Part shown: one piece after another, positions 15,938-25,300 of the stretch
Position numbering within the stretch: position 1 is the stretch's first letter
Layout: each line of letters begins with the position of its first letter
Source: Bacteroidales bacterium
GTDB lineage: Bacteria; Bacteroidota; Bacteroidia; Bacteroidales; UBA932
Assembly: GCA_017400135.1 (NCBI GenBank)
Contig: JAFPVJ010000016.1
Coordinates: 1-52,708 of the forward strand
Direction: 5' to 3'
Length of the DNA: 52,708 nt
Translations under genes and position numbers: made by a program
The notes under the pieces: generated by a model
The model's database searches: none
Seen by the model: the letters and a program-made list of their open reading frames with translations, nothing else
Told to the model about the DNA's origin: nothing

Positions 15938-18900
15938 TTATTTCCTGCCGAGCTTATAACTGAACCCACTGCGCTCGAGTTCGTTGATGAAGTCGGTACA
16001 GACATGCACCTTGTACTTCTTCGACCTGAACTCGATCTTGTAGTCGAGCTTCGGATCGATGATATAGAGTTTCAGCGGAGTCTCTCCCTTGTACGTCTTC
16101 AGCAGGCGAACCAGTTCCTTCCTGAAGGCAGGATCCACCTGGGCTGCCATGACCGTCAGCGTAATGGAGGAGAAGGCCTCTTCCGAAACGTTGCCCAGCA
16201 GCGCCACGTCACTCACCTTAAAGTCGTACGGGACCGTCTTGCCCTGCGCCCGCTCCTCCGCCTTCAACGCAAACTTTTCCCGGATTTCTCCCTTCACCAG
16301 GACACTCGTGTGCATCTGGATCTTCGGGCGGAACGCCTCATAATCCTTGCTGAACAGCGACAGCTCGTACGGACCGCTGAAATCCTCCAGCGTGACCCGG
16401 CCATACGGCTTCCCAACGCGGTTCGTCAGATCCTTCACGTCCGTCACGATGCCCGCATAGGCCACCTTCCGCGGTTTCTTCAGCCGGTCACACTCCTCGA
16501 TCAGCGTCTCCAACCCCAGCAACTCGCCCGTAGTGAACTGCTCGATCTCAAAGCGATAACGGTCCAGCGGATGAGATGAAATATACGTCCCGACCAGCTC
16601 CTTTTCCTTCTGCAGCAAAGTCAGCACATTCTCCTCCTCCGGCGCGGCAGGCATCTGCGGCCGCACCGGCTTCATCTCCTCCACGTCACCGAACAGGGAG
16701 CACGACGCATCCACCGTGTCCCGGCGGTACAGGTCCGCGTAACGTGCCAGCTCGTCGATGAACAATTCCCCGCTCGCGCCCGGCAGGAAGAACTGCGTCC
16801 GCTTGTAGCCGAACGAATCCAGCGCCCCCGCATATACCAGGCACTCCAGCGCCCGGCGGTTGATCACCGGCACCCGCTCCACGAAATCGTACACGTCCTT
16901 GAACTCTCCGTGGGCCGCACGCTCCGACAGGATCATGTCCACCACATTGGAACCGAAACCCTTGATGCCGCCCAGGCCGAAACGGATGTCTCCCTTCTTG
17001 TTGACCGAGAAATGCGACACCGACTCGTTGACATCGGGCGTCAGGACATTGATCTTGTGCGACATGCAGTCGCCCATGATCTTCTTGATTTCGTCGGCCT
17101 TGTCCAGGTTGCAGCTCAGGTTGGCCGCAAAGAACTCGCTGGGATAGTGGCACTTCAGCCAGGCCGTCTGATAGCTGATCCAGGCATAGCATGTCGCGTG
17201 GGACTTGTTGAATGCATACTGCGCAAACTTCTCCCAGTCTTTCCAGATCTTGTCCAGCGTCTTCTCAGGATGGCCGTTCGCCATTCCCTGCTTCATGAAC
17301 TTGTCCTTCAGTTCCATCATCACGGCGATCTGCTTCTTGCCCATCGCCTTGCGGAGCTTGTCCGCCTCGCCCTTGGTGAAAGACGCCAGCTTGCGGGACA
17401 GCAGCATCACCTGCTCCTGGTAGACCGTCACGCCGTACGTCTCCGCCAGATACTCTTCCATCTCCGGCAGGTCGTACTCGATAGGCTTGACCCCCTGTTT
17501 GCGGTCGACGAAATCCGGGATGTAATCCATCGGACCCGGCCGGTACAGGGCGTTCATAGCAATCAGGTCCTCGAAACGCTCCGGATGCAGGCGCATGAGC
17601 CAGCGCTTCATGCCGGGCGATTCAAACTGGAAAATGATCGTCGTGTCACCCCGGCCATACAACTCGTAAGTAGGCTTGTCGTCGATCGGGATCGCCTCGA
17701 TGTCGATTTCCTTGCCGCAGGACCGCTGGATGTTATTCAGTGTCTCGTGGATGATCGAAAGGGTGTTGAGCCCCAGGAAATCCATCTTCAGCATACCCAC
17801 GTCCTCGATGTAGTGACCGTCGTACTGCGAGGTCCACACATCTTCCCCCGTCGAAGGATCCTTGGACAGGCAGATCGGAATGTAATCCATCAGGTTGCCC
17901 CGGCCGATGATGGTCGCGCACGCGTGCTGGCCGACCTGCCGGACGCTCCCCTCCAGCTGGCGGGCATATTCGAGCACCTCCTTGTTGATCTCGGTGCCGC
18001 TCTCCAGTTCTTTCTTGAACTCCGGGACCAGGCGGAAACAGTTCTCCAGGGTAATCTTGACATCCTCGTCCTCCAAACCCCGCTGGAACGTACGTCTCTC
18101 CCGTTTCTTCTCCCCGGGATGGTCCGGATCATCCACCTCCACTTCCTTCTCGAAGGCCTTGAAACCGCTCTTGAGCTCATCCAGCTTGGGATTGTAGGGA
18201 TATTCCTTCTCCACGCGCTCGCTCAGACGGTCCGGAACCATTTTCGAAAGACGGGCGCTCTCCTCGATCGAAACGTTGCTGATACGGGCCACGTCCTTGA
18301 TGGCGCTCTTGGCCGCCATCGTGCCGAAGGTGATTACACGCGAAACATGGTCGGCACCGTAGCGGTCCTCGACATACTTATGAGCCTTGGCCAGGTCCTC
18401 GAAATCCACGTCGATATCCGGCATCGAGATGCGGTCCGGGTTGAGGAAACGCTCGAACAGGAGATTGTAGCGGATTGGATCCAGGTTGGTGATCTTCAGA
18501 CAGTAAGCGACGACGGAGCCAGCCGCCGAACCACGACCCGGGCCGACCAGGGAACCCATCGCGCGCGCCGCGGCGATATAATCCTGCACGATCAGGAAGT
18601 AATCCGGGAAGCCCATGCGGCAGATGGTCTTCAACTCGAAGTCGATCCGCTCTTCCTGCTCGGGAGTCAGCGTCTCACCGTAGCGCTGGCGCGCCCCTTC
18701 GTAGGTGAGATAGCACAGATAAGCCACGGACTGGCAGAAGTCTTCGCCGCGCTCGTTCCCGTTCTTGTCGCAACGACCCTCGTCGATGACGGATTTGTAC
18801 TTCTCCAGCCACGCATCGATATCCCGCAGGAAATCCGCCGGCGGATCGAATTTGGGCAGCACGTGGTCCCGGTCGATCTTGTAGCGCTCGATCTTGTCCG

Positions 18901-19732
18901 CCACCTCCAGGGTGTTGGCCAGCACTTCCGGATGGTCCGGGAACAGGGCCGCCATCTCCTCCTCACTCTTGAGATACTCCTGCTGCGTGTAGCGCAGGCG
19001 GGCGGGGTCATCGACCAGAGCGTTTGTCGTCAGGCAGATCAGCCGGTCGTGGGCCGGACCGTCCTCTTTCCGGATGAAATGCACGTCATTGGTCGCCAGG
19101 ACCTTGACGCCCATTTCGGCCGCCAGTTCGAAGATTCCGGCGTTGGACACCAACTGGTGCTCGTATACATCCATCGGTCCGCCCGGCACCTCGGTCTTGT
19201 GGAGCTGGACCTCCAGGTAATAATCCTCCCCGAAGACATCCTTGTGCCATTGGATGGCCTTGCGGGCCCCCTCCATGTCTCCGGCGACCAGCGCCCGCGG
19301 GATCTCTCCCGCCAGACAGGCAGAGCAGCAGACCAGGCCGTCGTGATACTTCTCTATGATTTCGTGCGTCACGCGAGGCTTGTCATAGTACTTGCCCTCG
19401 ATGTGGCCGATCGAGACGATCTTGGACAGATTGCGGTAACCCTCGTAGTTTTTGGCCAGAAGGATGAGGTGGTAGTATTTGCGGTGGTCGCTGTCCTTCA
19501 GACGGTGGTCATAGTGCTGGGTCACATAGACCTCGCAGCCGATGATGGGCTTGATGTCGGGATACTTGCCTGCCACCTTGAAGAATTCCTTAACCCCGTA
19601 CATATTGCCGTGGTCGGTGATGGCGAGGGCCGGCATCCCCAGCTGGGACGCACGCTTGAAGAGTTTCGGGATGGCGGAAAAGCCATCCAGGATCGAATAC
19701 TGGGTATGGACGTGTAGATGGACGAACGACAT
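15938..19732 (-). CDS. dnaE: DNA polymerase III alpha subunit
   Basis: Replicative polymerase of 1264 residues. The order is PHP domain (FVHLHVHTQYSILDG at the N terminus, AITDHGNMYG), palm with catalytic aspartates in PDIDVDFED (about 432-442) and VGPGRGSAAGSVVAYCL, fingers/thumb with KSHATCYAWISYQTAWLK, helix-hairpin-helix VINRRALECLVYAGALDSF, and OB fold AYAGIVTDVKDLTNR. PHP histidines and acids are visible, so a metal-dependent proofreading activity in this domain is possible. The start is fixed by the conserved N terminus. A TAACTTTG box ends only 5 nt upstream of the ATG, suggesting a leaderless or nearly leaderless mRNA. Confidence 0.98.
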   Translation of the reverse strand: MSFVHLHVHTQYSILDGFSAIPKLFKRASQLGMPALAITDHGNMYGVKEFFKVAGKYPDIKPIIGCEVYVTQHYDHRLKDSDHRKYYHLILLAKNYEGYRNLSKIVSIGHIEGKYYDKPRVTHEIIEKYHDGLVCCSACLAGEIPRALVAGDMEGARKAIQWHKDVFGEDYYLEVQLHKTEVPGGPMDVYEHQLVSNAGIFELAAEMGVKVLATNDVHFIRKEDGPAHDRLICLTTNALVDDPARLRYTQQEYLKSEEEMAALFPDHPEVLANTLEVADKIERYKIDRDHVLPKFDPPADFLRDIDAWLEKYKSVIDEGRCDKNGNERGEDFCQSVAYLCYLTYEGARQRYGETLTPEQEERIDFELKTICRMGFPDYFLIVQDYIAAARAMGSLVGPGRGSAAGSVVAYCLKITNLDPIRYNLLFERFLNPDRISMPDIDVDFEDLAKAHKYVEDRYGADHVSRVITFGTMAAKSAIKDVARISNVSIEESARLSKMVPDRLSERVEKEYPYNPKLDELKSGFKAFEKEVEVDDPDHPGEKKRERRTFQRGLEDEDVKITLENCFRLVPEFKKELESGTEINKEVLEYARQLEGSVRQVGQHACATIIGRGNLMDYIPICLSKDPSTGEDVWTSQYDGHYIEDVGMLKMDFLGLNTLSIIHETLNNIQRSCGKEIDIEAIPIDDKPTYELYGRGDTTIIFQFESPGMKRWLMRLHPERFEDLIAMNALYRPGPMDYIPDFVDRKQGVKPIEYDLPEMEEYLAETYGVTVYQEQVMLLSRKLASFTKGEADKLRKAMGKKQIAVMMELKDKFMKQGMANGHPEKTLDKIWKDWEKFAQYAFNKSHATCYAWISYQTAWLKCHYPSEFFAANLSCNLDKADEIKKIMGDCMSHKINVLTPDVNESVSHFSVNKKGDIRFGLGGIKGFGSNVVDMILSERAAHGEFKDVYDFVERVPVINRRALECLVYAGALDSFGYKRTQFFLPGASGELFIDELARYADLYRRDTVDASCSLFGDVEEMKPVRPQMPAAPEEENVLTLLQKEKELVGTYISSHPLDRYRFEIEQFTTGELLGLETLIEECDRLKKPRKVAYAGIVTDVKDLTNRVGKPYGRVTLEDFSGPYELSLFSKDYEAFRPKIQMHTSVLVKGEIREKFALKAEERAQGKTVPYDFKVSDVALLGNVSEEAFSSITLTVMAAQVDPAFRKELVRLLKTYKGETPLKLYIIDPKLDYKIEFRSKKYKVHVCTDFINELERSGFSYKLGRK

Positions 19733-19736
19733 ACCA

Positions 19737-19744
19737 CAAAGTTA
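19737..19744 (-). promoter_or_regulatory. -7 promoter box abutting the dnaE start codon
   Basis: TAACTTTG on the minus strand ends 4 nt before the ATG at 19732. With transcription starting 4-7 nt after the box, the mRNA would begin at or within the start codon. No TTG is present at -33, where the secDF terminator stem lies. Confidence 0.45.
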
Positions 19745-19745
19745 T

Positions 19746-19780
19746 AAAAAAGCCCGGCTTCCCGAAAGGGAAACCGGACT
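19746..19780 (-). terminator. intrinsic terminator of secDF
   Basis: On the minus strand agtccggtttccc pairs with gggaagccgggct (one or two wobble/mismatch positions) around a 4-nt loop, followed by T6. It lies 23 nt after the secDF stop and directly before the dnaE promoter box. Confidence 0.85.
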
Positions 19781-19802
19781 GATTTATCAACAATTTTCAA
19801 GC

Positions 19803-22800
19803 TTATTTCTTGATGGCCTTCTTAGCGGCTGCCTTGGCGTTCACGCGCTTGGTCACGTCGTACATCACGGGGGTACCGATCATGATGGAAGCGTAGGTTC
19901 CGATCAGGATACCGAGGATGAGGGCGACGGCCAGACCGCGGATGGACTCACCGCCGAAGATCGCGATGGCGAGCATCGGGAGGAGGGTCGACACGGAGGT
20001 GTTGACCGTACGGGTCAGGGTCGCGTTGAGGGACCGGTTGACGGTATCCTTGAAGTCGTCGTTCGGATGGAGGCCGAGGTTCTCACGGATACGGTCGAAG
20101 ATAACCACGTTATCATTGATGGCGTAACCGATGATCGTCAGGATAGCGGCGATGAAGGTCTGGTCCACATCCAGGTTGAACGGCAGGATGCCGGAGAAGA
20201 TGGAGAAGAAACCGATGACGATCAGGGCCGTATGGGCCAGGGAAACGACACCGCCCAGACCCCAGGTCCACTTCCGGAAGCGGATGGCGATATAGGCGAA
20301 GATGACCAGCAGGGCAAGGAGGACGCTGATGACGGCGGAACGCTTGATGTCGTTCGCGATCGTGGCGCCGACCTTGTCGGAGGAGATGATACCGTTCGGG
20401 TTCTCCAGCGTGGAGGTGAACTGCTGCTGGGAGACCGGCTCCTTGAAGAAGTCCTTCAGGGCCTCATAGAGCATGCCTTCGATCTCGGCATCGACCTCGG
20501 AAGCGTCATTATCGAACTTGTAGGAGGTCGTGACCTTCATCTGGCTCTCGCCGCCGAACTGTTTGACCTCGGCGGAAGAGTTGCTGACGGACTCGTCGGC
20601 GGCGGCTGCGGCGTTGAACACGTCGAGCACCTTCGCACGGACATCCTCAGCCGTGACGGGCTGGTCGAAGCGGACGACGTAGGTACGGCCGCCGGTGAAG
20701 TCGACACCATAGGTGAAGCCCTTGGTGAAGATGGAGACCAGGGAGATGAGGATCAGGGCGCCGGAAATGATGTAGGACCACTTGCGGCCGCCGAGGAAGT
20801 CGATGTGCGTGTTCTTCAGGAAGTTCGCCGTGAACTTGTTCTCGAAGGTGACGTTCTTGCCCTTCTTGATCCGGTCGTCGATGATCAGACGGGAGACGAA
20901 GATGGACGTCAGGACGGAGGTGATGATACCGATGACGAGGGTCGTAGCGAAGCCCTTGACAGGGCCGGAGCCGAAGAAGAAGAGGACGAGACCCGTCAGG
21001 AGGGTGGTCACCTGGCCGTCGATGATGGCGGAGTAAGCGTTGTGGTAACCGTCGGCGACGGCCTTGCTCAGGCCCTTGCCAGCCTTGAGTTCTTCCTTGA
21101 TACGCTCATAAATGATAACGTTGGCATCCACGGCCATACCCAGGGTCAGGATCAAACCCGCGATACCCGGGAGGGTCAGGACGGCGCCGAAGGAGGCGAG
21201 CGTACCGAAGAGCAGCAGGACGTTGGTCAACAGGGCGACGTCGGCGATGAGACCGGCACCCTGGTAGAAGAACACCATATAAATCAGAACCAGCAGGAAG
21301 GCGATCAGGAAGGAAATCAAACCGCTCCTGATGGACTCGGCACCGAGGGTCGGGCCGACGACCTGCTCCTGGACGATCGACGCCGGGGCGGGCAGCTTAC
21401 CGGACTTGAGGACGTTGGTGAGGTCAGTGGCCTCCTCGACGTCGAAATTGCCGGTGATGGAAGAGTTACCGCCGGTGATTTCGCTGTTGACGACAGGATA
21501 GGAATAGACCGTACCGTCGAGCACGATGGCGATCTGACGGCCGATGTTCTCCTTGGTCAGGCGGGCCCAGACATTGGCGCCTTCGGCGTTCATGGTCATG
21601 GAGACACCGGGCTGTCCGCCGCGCTGCTGGCCGTTGTAGTCCACGCGGGCGTCGGTCACGACGCCGCCGTCGAGCGGAGCCTTGCCGTCACGGGAAGAGG
21701 CCTTGATCGCGATGAGCTCGTAGATGTTGGCACCCTTGACATACTCGGTGGGCTTGACGGACCACATGGGCTTGAACTCAGCCGGGAAGATGTCGGCAAT
21801 CTCGGGCATCTCGAGGTAACGCATCACCTTGTCCATGTCGATCGCATTGGCGAAACCGATGCAGGCGCTGGTGTTCATCTGGGAAGGGGAAAGGATCGCG
21901 AAGAGCGGGTTGGCCTTGCGATAGTTCTCCGCCTCGGCAGACTCGTTCTGATGCTCGGCGAGGACCTCGTCCACGACGGAACCCTCGGCGGGAGCGGCCT
22001 CCGTCTCGGCGGCGGGCTCCTCATCGGCAGCCAGCAGCTCGGCCAGACGGTGGTTGGCCTCAACCATGTAAGGGTAGATCTCGGCGAAGGTGAAGGTGGT
22101 CCAGAACTCGAGGGAAGCGGTGCCCTGCAGGAGGTTACGCACACGCTCCGGCTCCTTGACGCCCGGGAGTTCGACCAGGATGCGGCCGCTGTTGCCCAGA
22201 CGCTGGATCGAAGGCTGGGTCACACCGAAACGGTCGATACGGTTGCGCAGGACGTTGAAGGAGTTCGCCACGGCGCTCTCGGCCTCAGACTTGATGACGG
22301 AAAGGACCTCCTCGTCGGTGGACTCGGGCTTGATCCGGTCGCGCATCTCGTAGGTACCGAAGATCTGGGCGAGACGCTGTCCGCCGGAGACCTCTTTCCA
22401 CGCCTCACCGAAGAGGGTGATGAAGTCGGACTGGGAGTTGACGCTGCGCTCCTTGGCCAGGTCGATGGCCTGCAGGAACTCGGGGGTCTGGTTGTTCTCG
22501 GAGAGAGCCTTGACCAGGTCGGCGAGCTGCACCTGCAGCATCACGTTCATACCGCCCTTGAGGTCCAGACCGAGGTTGATCTCCTTAGCCTTGACATCCT
22601 TGAATGTATAACCGAAATAGACCTTTTTCGCAGAAATGGAGTCCGTGTACCAGCGGGTCTGCTCGGCCCGGATGGAATCGAGGACATGAGCCTGGTCTGC
22701 GACGGCGATCTGGTCAAATGCCGGGGAATTCTGGAATGCGGCAGCTACGTTCTCCGCATACTTGACAGCCTTCTTCTCCTGGAGACGGGTCACCAGCGTG

Positions 22801-22871
22801 AAGGAAAGCTGCCACAAGCAGGCCAAGGCCAACAAGATGGCGACAAGCCTGATAGCACCTTTACTTTGCAT
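19803..22871 (-). CDS. secDF: fused protein translocase subunits SecD-SecF
   Basis: Inner-membrane protein of 1022 residues that uses proton flow to pull proteins from SecYEG into the periplasm. The first transmembrane helix (LVAILLALACLWQLSFTLV) is followed by GLDLKGGMNVMLQV (SecD signature), the large periplasmic P1 region, five helices with VALLTNVLLLFGTLASFGAVLTLPGI and AVDANVIIYERIKEELKAGK, then the SecF half with YGVDFTGGRTYVVRF, GYAINDNVVIFDRIREN and TRTVNTSVSTLLPMLAI. A fused SecDF is usual in Bacteroidetes. Single gene, own promoter and terminator. The complementary strand has an accidental very long open frame, which is not a gene. Confidence 0.98.
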   Translation of the reverse strand: MQSKGAIRLVAILLALACLWQLSFTLVTRLQEKKAVKYAENVAAAFQNSPAFDQIAVADQAHVLDSIRAEQTRWYTDSISAKKVYFGYTFKDVKAKEINLGLDLKGGMNVMLQVQLADLVKALSENNQTPEFLQAIDLAKERSVNSQSDFITLFGEAWKEVSGGQRLAQIFGTYEMRDRIKPESTDEEVLSVIKSEAESAVANSFNVLRNRIDRFGVTQPSIQRLGNSGRILVELPGVKEPERVRNLLQGTASLEFWTTFTFAEIYPYMVEANHRLAELLAADEEPAAETEAAPAEGSVVDEVLAEHQNESAEAENYRKANPLFAILSPSQMNTSACIGFANAIDMDKVMRYLEMPEIADIFPAEFKPMWSVKPTEYVKGANIYELIAIKASSRDGKAPLDGGVVTDARVDYNGQQRGGQPGVSMTMNAEGANVWARLTKENIGRQIAIVLDGTVYSYPVVNSEITGGNSSITGNFDVEEATDLTNVLKSGKLPAPASIVQEQVVGPTLGAESIRSGLISFLIAFLLVLIYMVFFYQGAGLIADVALLTNVLLLFGTLASFGAVLTLPGIAGLILTLGMAVDANVIIYERIKEELKAGKGLSKAVADGYHNAYSAIIDGQVTTLLTGLVLFFFGSGPVKGFATTLVIGIITSVLTSIFVSRLIIDDRIKKGKNVTFENKFTANFLKNTHIDFLGGRKWSYIISGALILISLVSIFTKGFTYGVDFTGGRTYVVRFDQPVTAEDVRAKVLDVFNAAAAADESVSNSSAEVKQFGGESQMKVTTSYKFDNDASEVDAEIEGMLYEALKDFFKEPVSQQQFTSTLENPNGIISSDKVGATIANDIKRSAVISVLLALLVIFAYIAIRFRKWTWGLGGVVSLAHTALIVIGFFSIFSGILPFNLDVDQTFIAAILTIIGYAINDNVVIFDRIRENLGLHPNDDFKDTVNRSLNATLTRTVNTSVSTLLPMLAIAIFGGESIRGLAVALILGILIGTYASIMIGTPVMYDVTKRVNAKAAAKKAIKK

Positions 22872-22940
22872 ACTGTTGTTTGTTAATATTTGTTATCGTT
22901 TCAAATCTTTCACTTTTGCCCAGTTAGGCAAAATAGACCG

Positions 22941-22948
22941 CAAAATTA
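22941..22948 (-). promoter_or_regulatory. -7 box upstream of secDF
   Basis: TAATTTTG on the minus strand fits TAnnTTTG and would start transcription near 22935, about 64 nt before the secDF ATG. A CTTTG at 22968-22964 is nearer than the usual -33 spacing, so the call is tentative. Confidence 0.4.
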
Positions 22949-22990
22949 CTATTTTTTTCGGTACAAAGAAATTTTATACCACTATTTTCT

Positions 22991-22998
22991 TAATTTTG
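22991..22998 (+). promoter_or_regulatory. -7 box upstream of the PD40/SPOR gene
   Basis: TAATTTTG fits TAnnTTTG; transcription near 23004 would leave a leader of only about 9 nt before the ATG at 23013. The -33 region lacks a clear TTG. Confidence 0.45.
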
Positions 22999-23012
22999 CA
23001 CCTGCAAGACAC

Positions 23013-24854
23013 ATGAAAACCCGGGTAACACGCAGAAATCTCCTCGCCGTCGCGGCCGCGCTCCTTTGCGCCGGGACGGGCTTGCGGGCCGGCGTCCCGC
23101 CCCAGTCCGACTCGCTCCGGAGGGCCTACGACTTCAAGGGAGCCGTAGCCTGGTGCGAGCGGATGATGGAGGTCGTCGACTCCACCCGCCTTGGAGATTG
23201 GGAACAGGAACTCATCCTCTCCCAGAACGGTCTCAGCATGACCCGCTACTGCAGCCGCCCCGAAGTCGTGGCCCGCTACCGCTTCTCCCTGGACGACTTT
23301 TTCCTCTTCTATCCCCTGGAGAACCGCGCCTGGCGCAGCGTTCCCAACCAGTTGGACTCCCTCGCGGAAGAAGGGCTGGTCCGGGCGATGTATGTTCCGC
23401 AGGACGCGACGGACATCTATTATTCCGCCCGGGATGCGGACGGCATCCGCAACCTGTACCACACCGCCCTGGGCGATTCGACCTGGTCCGTTCCCCAGCT
23501 GATCAACGAGGATCTCACCTCTTCTTCGGATGAGATCTATCCCTTCGTGACGCCGGACGGCAAGACGCTCTATTTCGCGTCCAAGGGCCTGTACGGTATG
23601 GGCGGATATGACCTGTACGTCTCCCAATGGAACGAGAACGCCCGCGACTGGGACGCCCCGGTCAACCTGGGCTTCCCCTATTCCTCACCCTACGACGACT
23701 TCCTGCTGGCTCCCAGCGAAGATGGCCAGTATACCGTGTTCGCTTCCAACCGCGGCTGCCCGGCCGACAGCGTGTGGGTGTATGTGCTGGCTTTCGACAG
23801 CATGCCGGTACGCACCGAAATCGGAACCGTGGATGCGCTCAAGGCCCTCTGCGCCCTGACGCCGCAGGATGACCGGCAGGAGAGCGCCGGTCCCGCGATT
23901 CAAGGCATCCCCGAGGACGAGAACACCCGCCGCTATGTCGCCGCAATGGACAAGGTCCGCCTCATCCGCGACTCGATCGCCCGCTTCAACGCCGGGCTTG
24001 ACCGCCTGCGTGACCAGTTGAAAGAAGAGACGGACGCGACCCGGGCCGCGCAGGTCCGGGAAGAAATCCTCTCCTGTGAAATCGCCCTTCCGGCGCACCA
24101 GAAACGGCTTTCGGCCGCCCTCAAGGAGCTCCAGCAGATCGAAATGGACTTCCTCTCCAACGGCATCGTCATCGACCCGGACAAACTCCGGGCGGAAGCG
24201 GACCGGGAGATGGTCGGCACCCCCTCCCACTATGTCTTTTCCAAGAATGAGCCGGGACCGGCGCTGGATCTCGTCGTCGAGAAGCCCGCTCCCCGTTTCG
24301 ACTATTCCTTCAAGATCCTGGATGTCGGTCAGTTCGCCGAAGACAACACCCTGCCCGATGGCCTGGTCTACCAGATCCAGATGTTCGCATCCAACCGGAA
24401 GGCGACGGAACGCGAGTTGAAGGGCCTGAGTCCCGTTTTCGCCCGCGCGGCGAGCGGCGGCAAGACGGCCTATTCGGTCGGTGTGTTCCGGACTTACGCC
24501 GACGCCCTGTCCCGCCTCAACAAGGTCAAGAGCCGTGGATTCAAGGGTGCGGCGATCGTCGCCTTCCAGGATGGCAAGATGATTACCGTCCCCGCCGCCC
24601 GCAAACTGGAATCCGCCGGTCCTTCCCTCTTCAAGGTCCGGATCTGGCCCGAGGATGGCGCGAGCCTGTCCGATGCCGCGCGGGACGCCATCCACGCCTG
24701 CACCGACAAGGATATCATCCGGGCGAAAGAAGGCGCGGCCATCGTTTACGAGGTCGGACCCTTTGACGACCGGGCGGAATGCACCCTGCTCGTCACGGCC
24801 CTCAAGGAGGCCGGCGTGGACAATGTCAGCATCTCCGCCGCGGACGGAAAATAG
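23013..24854 (+). CDS. exported PD40 beta-propeller protein with SPOR domain
   Basis: Periplasmic envelope protein of 613 residues. The ATG at 23013 follows a promoter box and yields a signal peptide (RRNLLAVAAALLCAGTGLRAG); a further open stretch upstream is not expected to be translated. The middle has WD40-like PD40 repeats (DEIYPFVTPDGKTLYFASKG, then SPYDDFLLAPSEDGQYTVFA), as in TolB and gliding/OmpA-linked proteins. Then comes a coiled-coil (about 310-400) and two C-terminal SPOR-like units (LVYQIQMFASNRKATERELK; FKVRIWPEDGASLSDAAR), which bind denuded peptidoglycan at division sites. No OmpA domain is present. The role is likely cell-wall or division related; this is inference from domains. 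Confidence 0.85.
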   Translation: MKTRVTRRNLLAVAAALLCAGTGLRAGVPPQSDSLRRAYDFKGAVAWCERMMEVVDSTRLGDWEQELILSQNGLSMTRYCSRPEVVARYRFSLDDFFLFYPLENRAWRSVPNQLDSLAEEGLVRAMYVPQDATDIYYSARDADGIRNLYHTALGDSTWSVPQLINEDLTSSSDEIYPFVTPDGKTLYFASKGLYGMGGYDLYVSQWNENARDWDAPVNLGFPYSSPYDDFLLAPSEDGQYTVFASNRGCPADSVWVYVLAFDSMPVRTEIGTVDALKALCALTPQDDRQESAGPAIQGIPEDENTRRYVAAMDKVRLIRDSIARFNAGLDRLRDQLKEETDATRAAQVREEILSCEIALPAHQKRLSAALKELQQIEMDFLSNGIVIDPDKLRAEADREMVGTPSHYVFSKNEPGPALDLVVEKPAPRFDYSFKILDVGQFAEDNTLPDGLVYQIQMFASNRKATERELKGLSPVFARAASGGKTAYSVGVFRTYADALSRLNKVKSRGFKGAAIVAFQDGKMITVPAARKLESAGPSLFKVRIWPEDGASLSDAARDAIHACTDKDIIRAKEGAAIVYEVGPFDDRAECTLLVTALKEAGVDNVSISAADGK

Positions 24855-24855
24855 C

Positions 24856-24886
24856 TTGTCTTTTCAAGGGGAAAATCCTATCTTTG
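24856..24886 (+). promoter_or_regulatory. promoter of the EF-hand/Ala-Lys-rich protein gene
   Basis: TTG (24856-24858), 20 nt, TATCTTTG (24879-24886): a full match to the Bacteroidetes promoter. Start near 24893 gives a leader of about 34 nt. Confidence 0.75.
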
Positions 24887-24926
24887 TCCTTGCTTGTTTG
24901 CAATAACCCATTAAAAGCATACCATT

Positions 24927-25280
24927 ATGAGCGAAGAGAATGTAAAAAACCCTATGGATCTCAACGGAGATGGCAAGGTGACCCTCGGTGAAAGGGTAAA
25001 GTACGCCGCCGACAAGGCCGGCGAGAAGATCGACCAGGCAATGGACCAGATCAAGGCGGAAGCCAAGGAAACCGCAGCCGAAGCCAAGGAAATGTACGCC
25101 AAGGCCGAAGAAAAGGCGAAGGGCGCCTATGCCAAGGCGGCCTGCAAGGCCAAGGCGGGTGCAGCCAAGGCGGCCGAGCGGGCAAAAGTTGCCTACGCCG
25201 AAGCCAAGCAAGACGTCGCCGAAGCAGCCGAAAAGGCCAAGGCGAAATTCCAGGAGAGAAAAGATAAGAAGGAGGCCTAG
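24927..25280 (+). CDS. 117-aa EF-hand loop plus Ala/Lys-rich helical protein
   Basis: No named family is recognised. Residues 11-22 (DLNGDGKVTLGE) form a textbook EF-hand/dockerin calcium loop with ligands at positions 1, 3, 5 and 12. The remainder (about 25-117) is one long amphipathic, highly charged helix rich in Ala, Lys and Glu with 11-residue-like periodicity (AEAKEMYAKAEEKAKGAYAK), resembling LEA-type, YtxH-like or histone-H1-like tails. There is no signal peptide or membrane segment, so it should be cytosolic. It has its own strong promoter and an intrinsic terminator that includes its stop codon. High expression and a stress or nucleoid role are guesses. Confidence 0.8.
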   Translation: MSEENVKNPMDLNGDGKVTLGERVKYAADKAGEKIDQAMDQIKAEAKETAAEAKEMYAKAEEKAKGAYAKAACKAKAGAAKAAERAKVAYAEAKQDVAEAAEKAKAKFQERKDKKEA

Positions 25281-25294
25281 TGCCTCCCTTTTTT
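25271..25294 (+). terminator. intrinsic terminator spanning a stop codon
   Basis: ggaggc (25271-25276) pairs with gcctcc (25282-25287) around a 5-nt loop that contains the TAG stop of the 117-aa gene, followed by cttttttc. The transporter ATG follows at 25301, so that gene depends on read-through or a separate, unseen promoter. Confidence 0.8.
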
Positions 25295-25300
25295 CTGCCT

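Noticed and set aside
15930-15945. Search for a terminator between the dipeptidase and dnaE stops
   Set aside because: The two stop codons are adjacent and no hairpin with a U tract lies on either strand near them.
16910-19717. Plus-strand open frame of 935 codons opposite dnaE
   Set aside because: Mirror of a highly conserved polymerase gene; product has no recognisable domains and unusual composition (Leu/Val/Arg/His/Asp).
19542-22886. Plus-strand open frame of 1114 codons opposite secDF and the start of dnaE
   Set aside because: The minus strand encodes textbook SecDF and DnaE here. The opposite frame is open only because of GC-rich codon bias and gives a low-complexity Asp/Gly/Glu-rich product with no motifs.
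22890-23012. Upstream extension of the PD40/SPOR protein by 41 residues
   Set aside because: It would place the AT-rich promoter inside the coding sequence and hide the signal peptide that begins at 23013.
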